The notes below the pieces were generated by a model. The model saw nothing but the letters and a program-made list of their open reading frames with translations. It was not told the origin of the DNA and did not search any database. A DNA stretch of 64,000 nt, taken from the NCBI GenBank assembly GCA_963762075.1, contig CAVXJC010000007.1, positions 124,001-188,000 on the forward strand, read 5' to 3'. Numbering within the stretch: position 1 is the stretch's first letter; each line of letters starts with the position of its first letter. The DNA comes from JAOUEA01 sp963762075. GTDB taxonomy: Bacteria > Actinomycetota > UBA4738 > HRBIN12. The position numbers and the translations under genes are program-made. Positions 1 to 12,156 of the stretch are shown one piece after another.

Positions 1-1
1 G

Positions 2-409
2 ACGATCGGCACGATCTCGCTCGACGAGCGTCATGAGGTCGAGTACCGGATGAGGCGCCTCGAGGGCGAGCCGCCCACGGTTCGCGCCTTGCACGAGACA
101 CTCCTCGACGGGCCCGGATCCAACGCGTCGCTGCGGTACGTCACAGACGCTGCCGAGGCGGACGCAGCCGTGCGCAGTGGCGAAGCCGTCGCCGCCTTTC
201 TGCTGCCGCCCACCACGCCCGGTCGCATCAGAGCCCTCGTCGAGCGTGGCGAGCGGCTGCCCGCGAAGTCCACCTATTTCTGGCCCAAACCCCTGACGGG
301 GATGATCATGATGCCGCTCGATCCGCCCCTTCCACCTGCCCCTCTGCCGACGGCCGCGGTCGATCGAGCGGCCGATCCTCGGGCGGATCCAACGGGTCGA
401 GCTTCTTGA
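2..409 (+). CDS. DUF1015 family protein, C-terminal part (5' end outside window)
   Basis: The reading frame is open from the left window edge, so only the last 135 residues are visible. The stretch running through the segment PPTTPGRIRALVERGERLPAK and on to KSTYFWPKPLTGM matches the conserved C-terminal end of DUF1015 proteins, a widespread family of unknown function. Family members normally stop shortly after this motif. Here about 30 further residues rich in Pro, Ala and Arg follow, because the frame runs 104 bp into the oppositely oriented SSB-like gene. That tail is probably not functional. The family call is good; no biochemical role can be given. Confidence 0.75.
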   Translation, partial: TIGTISLDERHEVEYRMRRLEGEPPTVRALHETLLDGPGSNASLRYVTDAAEADAAVRSGEAVAAFLLPPTTPGRIRALVERGERLPAKSTYFWPKPLTGMIMMPLDPPLPPAPLPTAAVDRAADPRADPTGRAS

Positions 410-695
410 TACCGCTCGCGACCACCTCGGTGAGGCTGCGAGCTCCGGCTCCGCTCCGGTAGAAGCGGCGGACCAGTTGCCCGTGCACGAGCACTCGATC
501 ACCTTTGGCGATCTCGTCGAGCGCTCGGGCTCCGACCGTGGCGTGCCAAGCCGCGATCGGGAGGGGGAGGAGGCGTCTGCCCGCCTCCGGAACGGAGAGC
601 CGGAGCTCGGTGACCTCGTCGCCTGACGGCATCCGGCGATTGACCGGATCCGCCGAGACGGTGCCCGCAAGCACGACGACGTTGACCGTCACCAT
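306..695 (-). CDS. ssb: Single-stranded DNA-binding protein, short SSB-like
   Basis: The product is a 129-residue protein whose first 100 residues form the OB fold of bacterial SSB: an N-terminal VNVVVLAGTVSADPVNRR strand-loop, a central WHATVGARALDEIAKGDRV segment and a KGDRVLVHGQL strand. It should coat single-stranded DNA in replication or repair. It lacks the acidic C-terminal tip (DDDIPF type) that recruits partners in the main SSB, and it is shorter than the usual 150-180 residues, so it is more likely an accessory SSB paralogue than the essential copy. The ATG has an AAGGAGGA ribosome site immediately upstream. Its 3' end overlaps the DUF1015 gene by 104 bp in antisense. Confidence 0.75.
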   Translation of the reverse strand: MVTVNVVVLAGTVSADPVNRRMPSGDEVTELRLSVPEAGRRLLPLPIAAWHATVGARALDEIAKGDRVLVHGQLVRRFYRSGAGARSLTEVVASGIKKLDPLDPPEDRPLDRPRPSAEGQVEGADRAAS

Positions 696-806
696 GGCTC
701 CTCCTTCTCGTGGGTTCTCGGTTCCTCTCCCCTTTCTCGGCCCGCGTTCGGACCCGAGGGCACGCTAGCAGCGGGGTCCGACACTCCGTGTGCCAAACTC
801 CAGCCC

Positions 807-1781
807 GTGACCGTCGACGGACGCCACCCCGTGCGAACCCCAGTGGCCGACGGCGTCACCATGATCGACACGCTGCTGAGCGGTGAACCCGAGTTCAACG
901 CGGTGTATCTCCTCGATGGCGACGAGCCCTGTCTCGTCGAGACCGGGCCGGGGGCAGATGGTGCGCTCGTGCTCGAGGCCCTCGACGACCTCGGCATCGG
1001 GGACGGCGATCTCGCGCACATCGTCGTCACTCACATCCACCTCGACCACGCCGGAGGAGCCGGTGCGCTCGCCCAACGCTTCGCAGGTGCGACCGTGTGG
1101 GCGCACGAGCGCGGCGCAGCGCATCTCGCCGATCCCACGCGCCTGATCGCGAGCACCGCCCGCACCTATGGCGCCGAGCGCATGCTCGCTCTCTTCGGCG
1201 AGACGCACCCGGTGCCGGCCGGTCGCCTGCGTTCGCTGACCGACGGCGACACGATCCGAATGGGACGCCGAGAGCTCGCCGTCATCCACACGCCCGGCCA
1301 CGCCTCCCACCACGTGGCGCTGCACGATTCCGAGAGCGGTGCCGTCTTCACCGGCGAGGCCATAGGCTCGTACCTTCCGTGGGGGCCTGCGTTCCGCCCC
1401 GCGCTTCCGCCGCCCGAGGTCGATGTCGCGAGCGCCACTGCAAGCATCGAGCGGATCCGTTCGCGACATGCATCGGGGCTGCTGACGTCGCATTTCGGTC
1501 CCGCTCCCGACCCGGATGGCGCCTGCGATGTGGCGAGTCAGCAGATCAGATCGTGGTCGGAAGCCGTGCGCCGCCGGCTCGAGAGAGAACCCGACGCGGG
1601 CACAGACCCGGTAGCCCACGACCTCGAGGATCTTGCCGCGGCGGAATTTCAGCGAGTGACCGGAAGGCCGATCGAGATGACGCGCTACGACGCGATCGGC
1701 TCGATCCGCATGAACGCCGCGGGGCTGCTCCGATACTGGCGCAAGCGCTGGGAGCACGAGTCGCTCGAGCCCCGAGCCTAG
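807..1781 (+). CDS. Metallo-beta-lactamase fold hydrolase
   Basis: A 324-residue protein with the MBL-fold signature: the zinc motif HIHLDH near residue 77, a further His in TPGHASHH near residue 160 and a late His in TSHFGP near residue 230. The usual bridging Asp of the FTGDA motif is Glu here (FTGEAIG), which would still allow metal binding but is unusual. An extra helical C-terminal domain of about 80 residues follows, as in MBL hydrolases of the glyoxalase-II-like type. The substrate cannot be inferred. The start is a GTG; no strong Shine-Dalgarno is visible and a leaderless transcript is possible. The stop overlaps the convergent TPR gene by 4 bp. Confidence 0.8.
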   Translation: MTVDGRHPVRTPVADGVTMIDTLLSGEPEFNAVYLLDGDEPCLVETGPGADGALVLEALDDLGIGDGDLAHIVVTHIHLDHAGGAGALAQRFAGATVWAHERGAAHLADPTRLIASTARTYGAERMLALFGETHPVPAGRLRSLTDGDTIRMGRRELAVIHTPGHASHHVALHDSESGAVFTGEAIGSYLPWGPAFRPALPPPEVDVASATASIERIRSRHASGLLTSHFGPAPDPDGACDVASQQIRSWSEAVRRRLEREPDAGTDPVAHDLEDLAAAEFQRVTGRPIEMTRYDAIGSIRMNAAGLLRYWRKRWEHESLEPRA

Positions 1782-2467
1782 GTCAGCTCGGCCAGGCGCT
1801 CGGCGGTATCGAACGCGCTGGCATCGTGGCGCATGATCCTTCGGAATTCCCCCGCAGCCTCGTCGCGTCGGCCCGCCTTCGCGAGGATGTCTCCTCGCAC
1901 GTACCACAGTCGCAGCGTATATGGAGCGGAGACGCCCTCTTTGGTCTTCGCCCGCGCGAGGAACGCGAGGGCCTCGGCGAACCTCTCCTGATCGGCGAGC
2001 GCCGACGCCGCCACGATGACCGCTTCCGCTTTCGCCTCGGGCGAGACCTTCGCTCGAAGCTCCTCCTCGGCAAGCGGCACGGCTTCCTGCGGCTTGCCTA
2101 CCGCACGCAAGCAATCGGCGATGACATGATTCTGATCCGCGCGACCGCTGAAGCGGCGATACGCCTTCAGCTCCGTCAAAGCCTCCTGCCACCGACCCTG
2201 GCCGTACAGGGCGAGTCCGAGCACCTCGCGGACAGCGGCCGAACGCCCCGAGAGTTGCTTCGCCTTGGCAGCTTCGGCCACGGCGGCGCCTGCGTCGCCG
2301 CGCTCGAGCAGCTCCACGGCCCGTGACAAGCGCGACACCGCGTCACGTACCTGGGTCGGCTTCGTCGCACGTTGCAGCTCCTCCAGGACATCCCGAGGCA
2401 GGCCGGCCGGGCCCGTTGGTCGTGTACGTCGATTCCCCCCGTGACGGGGTGTGAAGGCTTTGGACAT
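1778..2467 (-). CDS. Tetratricopeptide-repeat protein
   Basis: A 229-residue soluble protein made largely of TPR-like helical pairs, for example AVELLERGDAGAAVAEAAKA and the ALYGQGRWQEAL segment, running to the C-terminus. Such proteins are scaffolds for protein-protein contacts; the partner is unknown. The chosen ATG has an AGGAG site seven bases upstream; longer readings of the frame run into the 5S rRNA terminator and are rejected. It is the first gene after the rrn operon in the same direction, separated from it by a terminator hairpin. Confidence 0.7.
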   Translation of the reverse strand: MSKAFTPRHGGNRRTRPTGPAGLPRDVLEELQRATKPTQVRDAVSRLSRAVELLERGDAGAAVAEAAKAKQLSGRSAAVREVLGLALYGQGRWQEALTELKAYRRFSGRADQNHVIADCLRAVGKPQEAVPLAEEELRAKVSPEAKAEAVIVAASALADQERFAEALAFLARAKTKEGVSAPYTLRLWYVRGDILAKAGRRDEAAGEFRRIMRHDASAFDTAERLAELT

Positions 2468-2511
2468 GAGGACTCCTAGGCTACCGACGCACGAGCCTCT
2501 CGCCTGACACA

Positions 2512-2539
2512 GAACGAGCCGCCCGAAGGCGGCTCGTTC
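2512..2539 (-). terminator. rrn operon terminator hairpin
   Basis: A perfect 12-bp stem closed on the transcribed strand by a C(UUCG)G tetraloop lies just after the 5S rRNA 3' end. There is no long U tract, which is common for GC-rich actinobacterial terminators. It should end the rRNA transcript before the TPR gene. Confidence 0.75.
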
Positions 2540-2545
2540 GAAGAT

Positions 2546-2660
2546 GCTCCGGCGGCGACCTACTCTCCCACCAAGTCTCCCTGGCAGTACCATCGGCGCT
2601 GGAGGGCTTCACTTCCGGGTTCGGGATGGGACCGGGTGTTTCCCCTCCGCTGTGGCCACC
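2546..2660 (-). rRNA. rrf: 5S ribosomal RNA
   Basis: The reverse complement reads as a canonical 5S rRNA: the 5' GGUGGCCACAGCGGAGGGGA region, the central CCCAUCCCGAACCCGGAAGU loop and the 3' GGGAGAGUAGGUCGCCGCCGG strand. Ends are approximate by a few bases. It lies about 105 bp behind the 23S gene in one transcription unit. Confidence 0.9.
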
Positions 2661-2744
2661 GAAACGGTGGTTCCCGAAGGATCCTCGAAAGGACCGACGA
2701 GACAACTCTGAGGATGCGCCCCTCGAGCAGAGCTCGAAGAACTG

Positions 2745-2762
2745 CGATAGCGAGCGCGAGCA
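2745..2762 (-). other. 23S rRNA processing stem, 3' arm
   Basis: These 18 bases just beyond the 23S 3' end are perfectly complementary to 5873-5890, just before its 5' end. The two arms would pair in the precursor to give the double-stranded RNase III target that releases pre-23S rRNA. Seen directly in the sequence; the RNase III role is known for rrn operons in general. Confidence 0.75.
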
Positions 2763-2765
2763 GAA

Positions 2766-5866
<3,101 letters not shown>

Positions 5867-6119
5867 AATAGATGCTCGCGCTCGCTATCGAGTTCTCAAG
5901 GTGCTCGAGGGGCTCGCACCCTCAAAGCTGAACAGTGTGCCCGTCGACGTTGCAGCTTTCTCGCGGTCGCGTTCCACTCCCCCAGCTCTCACTGAGGACG
6001 TACTAACGGTTGGAGATCGCCGACATCGCCGACGGGGCCAGTGCATCGACCTGGAGTCTTCCGGAATGCAGCACGACGGGACGGTCGCCCGCGTGCACCG
6101 GTATGCCAAAGGCTCCTTA
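5867..6119 (-). other. 16S-23S internal transcribed spacer, no tRNA genes
   Basis: The 253-bp spacer contains no tRNA: no T-arm or acceptor pattern is present on either strand. It holds the 5' arm of the 23S processing stem (5873-5890), a CUUGAGAACU box near 5891-5903 and, at 5928-5939, the 3' arm of a long-range 16S processing stem that pairs with 7848-7859 in the leader. tRNA-less spacers are common in Actinomycetota. Confidence 0.75.
5873..5890 (-). other. 23S rRNA processing stem, 5' arm
   Basis: Perfect complement of 2745-2762. Together the arms bracket the 23S gene and form the expected precursor helix. Confidence 0.75.
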
Positions 6120-7640
<1,521 letters not shown>

Positions 7641-7936
7641 GATAGTGACATCCCCGGCCCGAAGGCAGGGGGTTGCTATCTGGTGTTGGAGTTCAGCCGG
7701 CCGAGAGCAGGCACTGCTCCATGACCGGCCTTTCGTGATCTGGCCCCGCCCGGTCGGAACCGGACGGATCCAGTACAACCATCAGGAAGCTTCCACGACA
7801 CGGCGAACCGCGTCATGAACCTGACGGGTAAAGGCACTGGCTTCTGTCACACTGTTCAGTTCTCAAGGTACGAGTCCGGCGGGCACGCAACCCGAACGTG
7901 GCACTGCCACGCGCAGGAGCTTGGCGCCGACCGCAC
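7641..7936 (-). other. rRNA operon leader with boxA-like element
   Basis: About 296 bp of transcribed leader separate the promoter from 16S. It has no credible gene. At 7846-7868 the transcribed strand reads CCUUGAGAACUGAACAGUGUGAC, a boxA-like antitermination element typical of actinobacterial rrn leaders (nusB is in this window). Its CUGAACAGUGUG part is perfectly complementary to 5928-5939 in the spacer and so also forms the 5' arm of the pre-16S processing stem. No other conserved element was found. Confidence 0.6.
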
Positions 7937-7964
7937 ATGGTAGCAGTCGAGCAGGGACCGTCAA
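7937..7964 (-). promoter_or_regulatory. Probable rrn operon promoter
   Basis: On the minus strand a TTGACG -35 box (7959-7964) and a TACCAT -10 box (7937-7942) are 16 bp apart, good sigma-70-type boxes. The promoter sits about 10 bp after the tyrS stop and points toward 16S. It is the best match in the whole leader. Additional promoters within the leader cannot be excluded. Confidence 0.6.
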
Positions 7965-7974
7965 CCAGAGCGCC

Positions 7975-9192
7975 TCAGCCGAGTCGCACGAAACGCCGCT
8001 TGCCGAACGCCAATACCTTGCCCCGCAGAGCCTCTGTGTCGAACTCGGCGTCGGCGTCGTCGAGAACGACGCCGTCGAGGCGAACGCCCCCCGCCGCGAT
8101 CGCACGGCGAGCCTCGCCGTTGGTGCTGGCCAGACCCGTGGCCACGAGCAGTCGGGGTAGCCAGATCTGACCCCCCTTCCCGGCCCATGCGCGGTCGATG
8201 GGCATCTCGGGCACGTCCTGGGGCGTCTCGTGTCGCTTGTGGACCAGGTCGAATGCCGCCTCTGCATCTTCGCCTGCACCCTCGCCGTGGTACAGGTCGA
8301 CGATCATCCGCGCCATGCCTCGTTTCTGGTCGTTCGGATGCAGCGACCCATCGGCGAGACCCCGCTCCACCTCGTCGACCTCGCTGGAGGCGATCGGCGC
8401 GCACAGGCGAAGGTACTTCACGATGAGCCCGTCGGGGATCGACATGAGCTTGCCGAACTGCTCGTCGGGTGGCTCCGTGAGGGCGACCCAGTTGTCCAGA
8501 GACTTCGACATCTTGCGCACCCCGTCGAGGCCTTCGAGCAGGGGCATGGTCATCACAACCTGTGCAGGCTGGCCGTAGGCCCGCTGCACCTCTCGTCCCA
8601 TCAGCAGGTTGAAGGTCTGATCGGTCCCCCCGAGCTCGACGTCCGCGTCGATGGCGACCGAGTCATAACCCTGGAACAGTGGGTAGAGGAACTCCACCAC
8701 ACTGATCGGCCTGCCGTGCTCGTATCGGTCTCTGAAGTCTTCACGTTCCAGCATCTGGGCGACGGTCGCGACCGAGGCGAGCTGAAGGAGCCTCGCCATG
8801 TCCATGCCGGCGCTCCACTCGGCGTTTCCCCGAATCTCCGCTGATTCGACGTCGATGACCTTTGCGGCCTGCGCGAGATAGGTCTCTGCGTTCGCGGCGA
8901 TCTCGGTCTCGGTGAGCATCGGCCGGGTCTCCGAGCGCCCGCTCGGATCGCCGATGCGCGCCGTGAAGTCGCCGATGATCAGGACCGCGGTGTGCCCTGC
9001 TTCCTGGAACTGCCGCAGCTTGCGGAGCACAACCGCGTGACCGAGCGTGAGGTCGGGGCGGCTGGGATCGACGCCCAGCTTGACGCGGAGTGGGCGTCCG
9101 AGAGACAGCTTCTCCTCGAGACCCCCTTCCGGCACGAGATCCACGACGCCGCTGCGCAACGCGAGCAGGTCGTCGGCGTGATCGCGAGCCAT
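7975..9192 (-). CDS. tyrS: Tyrosyl-tRNA synthetase
   Basis: The 405-residue class I synthetase charges tRNA-Tyr with tyrosine in the cytoplasm. The Rossmann catalytic domain has the HIGH-type motif HAVV at residues 52-55 and an intact KMSKS at 227-231. The LGGTDQTFNLLMGR segment binds tyrosine and the dimer interface. The C-terminal 65 residues form an S4 RNA-binding domain (residues 340-405). The HAVV variant and the overall sequence fit the TyrZ-like bacterial branch. The gene lies directly upstream of the rrn promoter on the same strand and is divergent from the penicillin-binding protein gene. No T-box leader is present in the 77-bp gap. Confidence 0.95.
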   Translation of the reverse strand: MARDHADDLLALRSGVVDLVPEGGLEEKLSLGRPLRVKLGVDPSRPDLTLGHAVVLRKLRQFQEAGHTAVLIIGDFTARIGDPSGRSETRPMLTETEIAANAETYLAQAAKVIDVESAEIRGNAEWSAGMDMARLLQLASVATVAQMLEREDFRDRYEHGRPISVVEFLYPLFQGYDSVAIDADVELGGTDQTFNLLMGREVQRAYGQPAQVVMTMPLLEGLDGVRKMSKSLDNWVALTEPPDEQFGKLMSIPDGLIVKYLRLCAPIASSEVDEVERGLADGSLHPNDQKRGMARMIVDLYHGEGAGEDAEAAFDLVHKRHETPQDVPEMPIDRAWAGKGGQIWLPRLLVATGLASTNGEARRAIAAGGVRLDGVVLDDADAEFDTEALRGKVLAFGKRRFVRLG

Positions 9193-9269
9193 ACCGCGCG
9201 GATGCTACCAGCGGCGATGCGGCCGGCTTCCACCGTCCCGGCGGTCTCGCGGCATACACTCTCCCGGCC

Positions 9270-11585
9270 ATGCGCCATCGCCGACGCTTCCCCTCGTTCG
9301 GCCTGTTATCGCTGTTCGTCGTCGTGGCGACGAGCTGTGATCTGCCGAGCCTCGACCGATATGATCCGCTGCCGCTGGCCCAAACCTCCTTCCTCTACGC
9401 GGCCGACGGTTCGCTCATCACCGAGCTCCACGCCACCGAGGACCGGGTCGTGCTCCGCGAGCGCGACATGGCTCCATCCGTGCGCGATGCGGCAGTCGCG
9501 ATCGAGGATCGTCGCTTCTACGCGCACCACGGCGTCGACCTGCGAGCCATCGCGCGAGCAGCCGCCGTGAACGCGCGAGAAGGCGAGGTCGTGGAAGGCG
9601 GATCGACCATCACCCAGCAACTCGTGAAGAACCTCTACGTGGGCACCGCTGATACGTTCCGGCGCAAGCTCGACGAAGCCTCGCTCGCGTGGCAGCTCGA
9701 AGACAGGCTCTCGAAGGACCGGATCCTCACGAGGTACCTCAACACGGTGTACCTGGGACAGGGTGCCTACGGCGTGCAGTCCGCGGCACAGACGTACTTC
9801 TCGACCGATGCCGACGACCTGACCGTCGCACAATCCGCGCTGCTGGCGGGATTGATCGCCGCCCCGAACCATTTCGACCCCTTCGTGCACCCGGAGAACG
9901 CCTACGGTCGCCGCAACGTGGTGCTGCGCCTGATGCAGGCTCAGCGGTTGATCACCTCCCCGGAGTACCGGGTCGCTGTGAGCGAGCCCATCGTCTTGCG
10001 GCGCGGGGAACCGACCGACCGATACCGATTCCCGTACTTCGTGGACTACTTCAAGGAGTGGTTCCTCTCCAACCAGGCCTTCGGTCCCACCCGCCAGGAC
10101 CGATACAAGTTGCTGTTCACCGGTGGCTTGCACATCACGACCACGCTCGACCCGACGTTGCAGGGGTATGCCGAGACCGCGGTTCGCGAGCTCCTCTCGT
10201 ACCCGAGCGACCCCGACGGCGCGATGACCGTGATCGATCCCCGCACAGGTTTCGTGCGGGCCATGGTGGGCGGTAAGGACGAGGACTACTGGAAGGATGA
10301 AGATGGAGGGCGCGTCAACCTCGCGACCGGCAAGGGCGGGCTCGGCCGCCAGACCGGCTCGGCGTTCAAGCCCTACGCCCTTGTCACGGCGCTCGAACAC
10401 GGCGTCAGCCCTTCGACCGTCTTCGCGGCGCCCAGCACGATCGACATCCCGGTCGAGGGAGGAGCTCTCTGGCACGTGACGAACGCTGAAGGGAGCGGGT
10501 TCGGCTCGATGAGCCTCGCGAGCGCCACCGTGAACTCGGTGAACACCGTCTACGCACAGCTGATCGAGCAACTCGGCGCTGCAGAAGTGGTGGAGACGGC
10601 GGAGCGCATGGGCATGCGGTGTTGCCCCCGGGTGAGCGAGCCGAGCACCCCGCTCTCGCCCTACCTCTCTGCGGTACTCGGCACCAATGAGTCCAACACG
10701 CTCGAGATGGCGAGCGCGTACGGCACCCTCGCGACCGGTGGGGCGCACGTGGACCCCGTGCCCGTGGTGAGCGTCGTCGACCCGCAGGGCAAGACCTTGT
10801 GGCAGGCGCGTCCTGCCCTCAAGCAGGTGCTCGAGCCCGAGATCGCCATGGTGGCCGATGACATCCTGCAGGACGCCGTCAGCTTCGGTACGGGGCGATC
10901 CGCCATCATCGGTCGCCCTCAGATAGGGAAGACCGGGACGGCCGACACCCACACCAACGCGTGGTTCGTCGGCGCGATACCCCAGCTCACCGCCGCGGTG
11001 TGGGTGGGCTTCCACGAAGGGCAGATCCCCATGGAACCGCCCCGAACCCGGATCACGGTGTTCGGCGGCACGTGGCCGGCGCAGATCTGGCGGCTGTTCA
11101 TGGAGAACGCCGCAGCGAAGCTCCCGGTGCGCGATTTCCCGACACCCGACGTTGGTTACCTCTCGGTGACCGTCGACGTGACGCAGTCCACGCCGTGCCT
11201 GCCGAACGCCTTCACGCTTCCGCAGAACATCGACACGCTTCAGTTCATCGAAGGCACGGAGCCGACCGAGATCTGCACGACTCCCACATCTGTGCAAGAC
11301 GTGGCCGTGCCGTCGGTGATCGGTCTCGACGAGGCGTCGGCGACGCTCGCCCTCGAGAACACGGGGTTCTATATCGAGGTGCGGGGCGAGCCTTCGACCC
11401 AGCCGCCCGGCATCGTCATCTATCAGTCGCCACCGGCGGGCACCCAGGCGACCCAGACCAGCTCCGTGACGATCACGATCGCGGAGGCCGTGGAGGCGGT
11501 GGAGGCACCCGCGACGACCATGTCGCCGACACGTTCGTCGTCGGCGTCGCTCGGCGCGAGGGTGGGCCCACCCGGCCCCGACTGA
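9270..11585 (+). CDS. Class A penicillin-binding protein with one PASTA domain
   Basis: The 771-residue enzyme makes and cross-links peptidoglycan outside the membrane. The GT51 transglycosylase domain has the EDRRFYAHHGVD motif (catalytic Glu79) and GGSTITQQ at 110-117. The transpeptidase domain has S364-x-x-K367, an SVN motif and a KTG motif at 554-556. One PASTA domain follows at about 677-740, then a low-complexity tail. The N-terminus is unusual: a short hydrophobic stretch (residues 11-21) ends in ATSC with Cys23, resembling a lipobox rather than the usual long anchor helix. The ATG at 9270 was chosen because upstream residues of the frame overlap tyrS and show no homology. The 3' end overlaps the glycosylase gene by 113 bp. 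Confidence 0.92.
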   Translation: MRHRRRFPSFGLLSLFVVVATSCDLPSLDRYDPLPLAQTSFLYAADGSLITELHATEDRVVLRERDMAPSVRDAAVAIEDRRFYAHHGVDLRAIARAAAVNAREGEVVEGGSTITQQLVKNLYVGTADTFRRKLDEASLAWQLEDRLSKDRILTRYLNTVYLGQGAYGVQSAAQTYFSTDADDLTVAQSALLAGLIAAPNHFDPFVHPENAYGRRNVVLRLMQAQRLITSPEYRVAVSEPIVLRRGEPTDRYRFPYFVDYFKEWFLSNQAFGPTRQDRYKLLFTGGLHITTTLDPTLQGYAETAVRELLSYPSDPDGAMTVIDPRTGFVRAMVGGKDEDYWKDEDGGRVNLATGKGGLGRQTGSAFKPYALVTALEHGVSPSTVFAAPSTIDIPVEGGALWHVTNAEGSGFGSMSLASATVNSVNTVYAQLIEQLGAAEVVETAERMGMRCCPRVSEPSTPLSPYLSAVLGTNESNTLEMASAYGTLATGGAHVDPVPVVSVVDPQGKTLWQARPALKQVLEPEIAMVADDILQDAVSFGTGRSAIIGRPQIGKTGTADTHTNAWFVGAIPQLTAAVWVGFHEGQIPMEPPRTRITVFGGTWPAQIWRLFMENAAAKLPVRDFPTPDVGYLSVTVDVTQSTPCLPNAFTLPQNIDTLQFIEGTEPTEICTTPTSVQDVAVPSVIGLDEASATLALENTGFYIEVRGEPSTQPPGIVIYQSPPAGTQATQTSSVTITIAEAVEAVEAPATTMSPTRSSSASLGARVGPPGPD

Positions 11586-12156
11586 CGAACGGGTCGTCGC
11601 GGATGAAGGATCGCCATCGATGCTCCAGCCCCACCCTGATGCCGACCCGAACAGACGTCGCCACATCATCGGGCAACGGCGGCACGCCCGTCTCTATCCA
11701 GACCTCGGTTCCCCGCACCAGATCGGCGCCATCGTGAGAGCGATCGACCCCCAGCGCTTGTGCCAGCTTCCCGGGTCCTGAGCAGAGATCCAGCAGTCGT
11801 TCGCGCCCCCGTGCTCGCTTCATGATCTCGAGCCCTTCCAACGGCTCGATCGCCCGAAGGAGCACGGCGCTGCCTTCTCCCCGCCCGCGCGTTACGACGT
11901 TCATCATCCAATGGTTGCCGTAGGTGAAATACACGTAGAGATGGCCCCCCGGCCCGAACATCACGGCGTTGCGCGGGGTCATGCCCCGGAAGGCGTGGCT
12001 CGCTGGGTCTCCGGGTTCGTAGGCCTCGGTCTCGACGATGCGCCCTGCCAGCCGGGTGCCGTCAAGGGAGCGGCGGACCAGCACGTGTCCCAGCAGGGCA
12101 GGGGCGACCTCGACGGCCCCGCGCTCGAAGAACGATCTCGGCAGCCGGCGGCTCAG
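11473..12156 (-). CDS. mpg: 3-methyladenine DNA glycosylase (AAG/Mpg family)
   Basis: The protein removes alkylated purines in base excision repair. The family core is clear: RLPRSFFERGAVEVAPALLG at the N-terminus, the catalytic region VETEAYEPGDPASHAFRGMT, the GHLYVYFTYGNHWMMNVV strand and the LCSGPGKLAQALG loop. Homology ends at DPFVSRG; the remaining 34 residues are Pro/Arg-rich and antisense to the PBP gene. No ATG, GTG or TTG lies at the expected start. The best candidate is a CTG at 12156 overlapping the polX stop as CTGA, with AAGGA six bases upstream; a GTG at 12231 inside polX is the alternative. Confidence 0.88.
   Translation of the reverse strand: MSRRLPRSFFERGAVEVAPALLGHVLVRRSLDGTRLAGRIVETEAYEPGDPASHAFRGMTPRNAVMFGPGGHLYVYFTYGNHWMMNVVTRGRGEGSAVLLRAIEPLEGLEIMKRARGRERLLDLCSGPGKLAQALGVDRSHDGADLVRGTEVWIETGVPPLPDDVATSVRVGIRVGLEHRWRSFIRDDPFVSRGRVGPPSRRATPTTNVSATWSSRVPPPPPRPPRS

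Noticed and set aside
765..2192. 475-codon open frame on the minus strand
   Set aside because: It is antisense to the hydrolase gene and has Arg/Gly-rich random composition; the plus-strand frame has clear MBL motifs.
5867..6119. tRNA-Ile/tRNA-Ala in the rRNA spacer
   Set aside because: No tRNA arms or CCA-like ends on either strand.
9306..11669. 787-codon open frame on the minus strand
   Set aside because: Shadow of the PBP gene; His/Arg-rich, no domain, no ribosome site.
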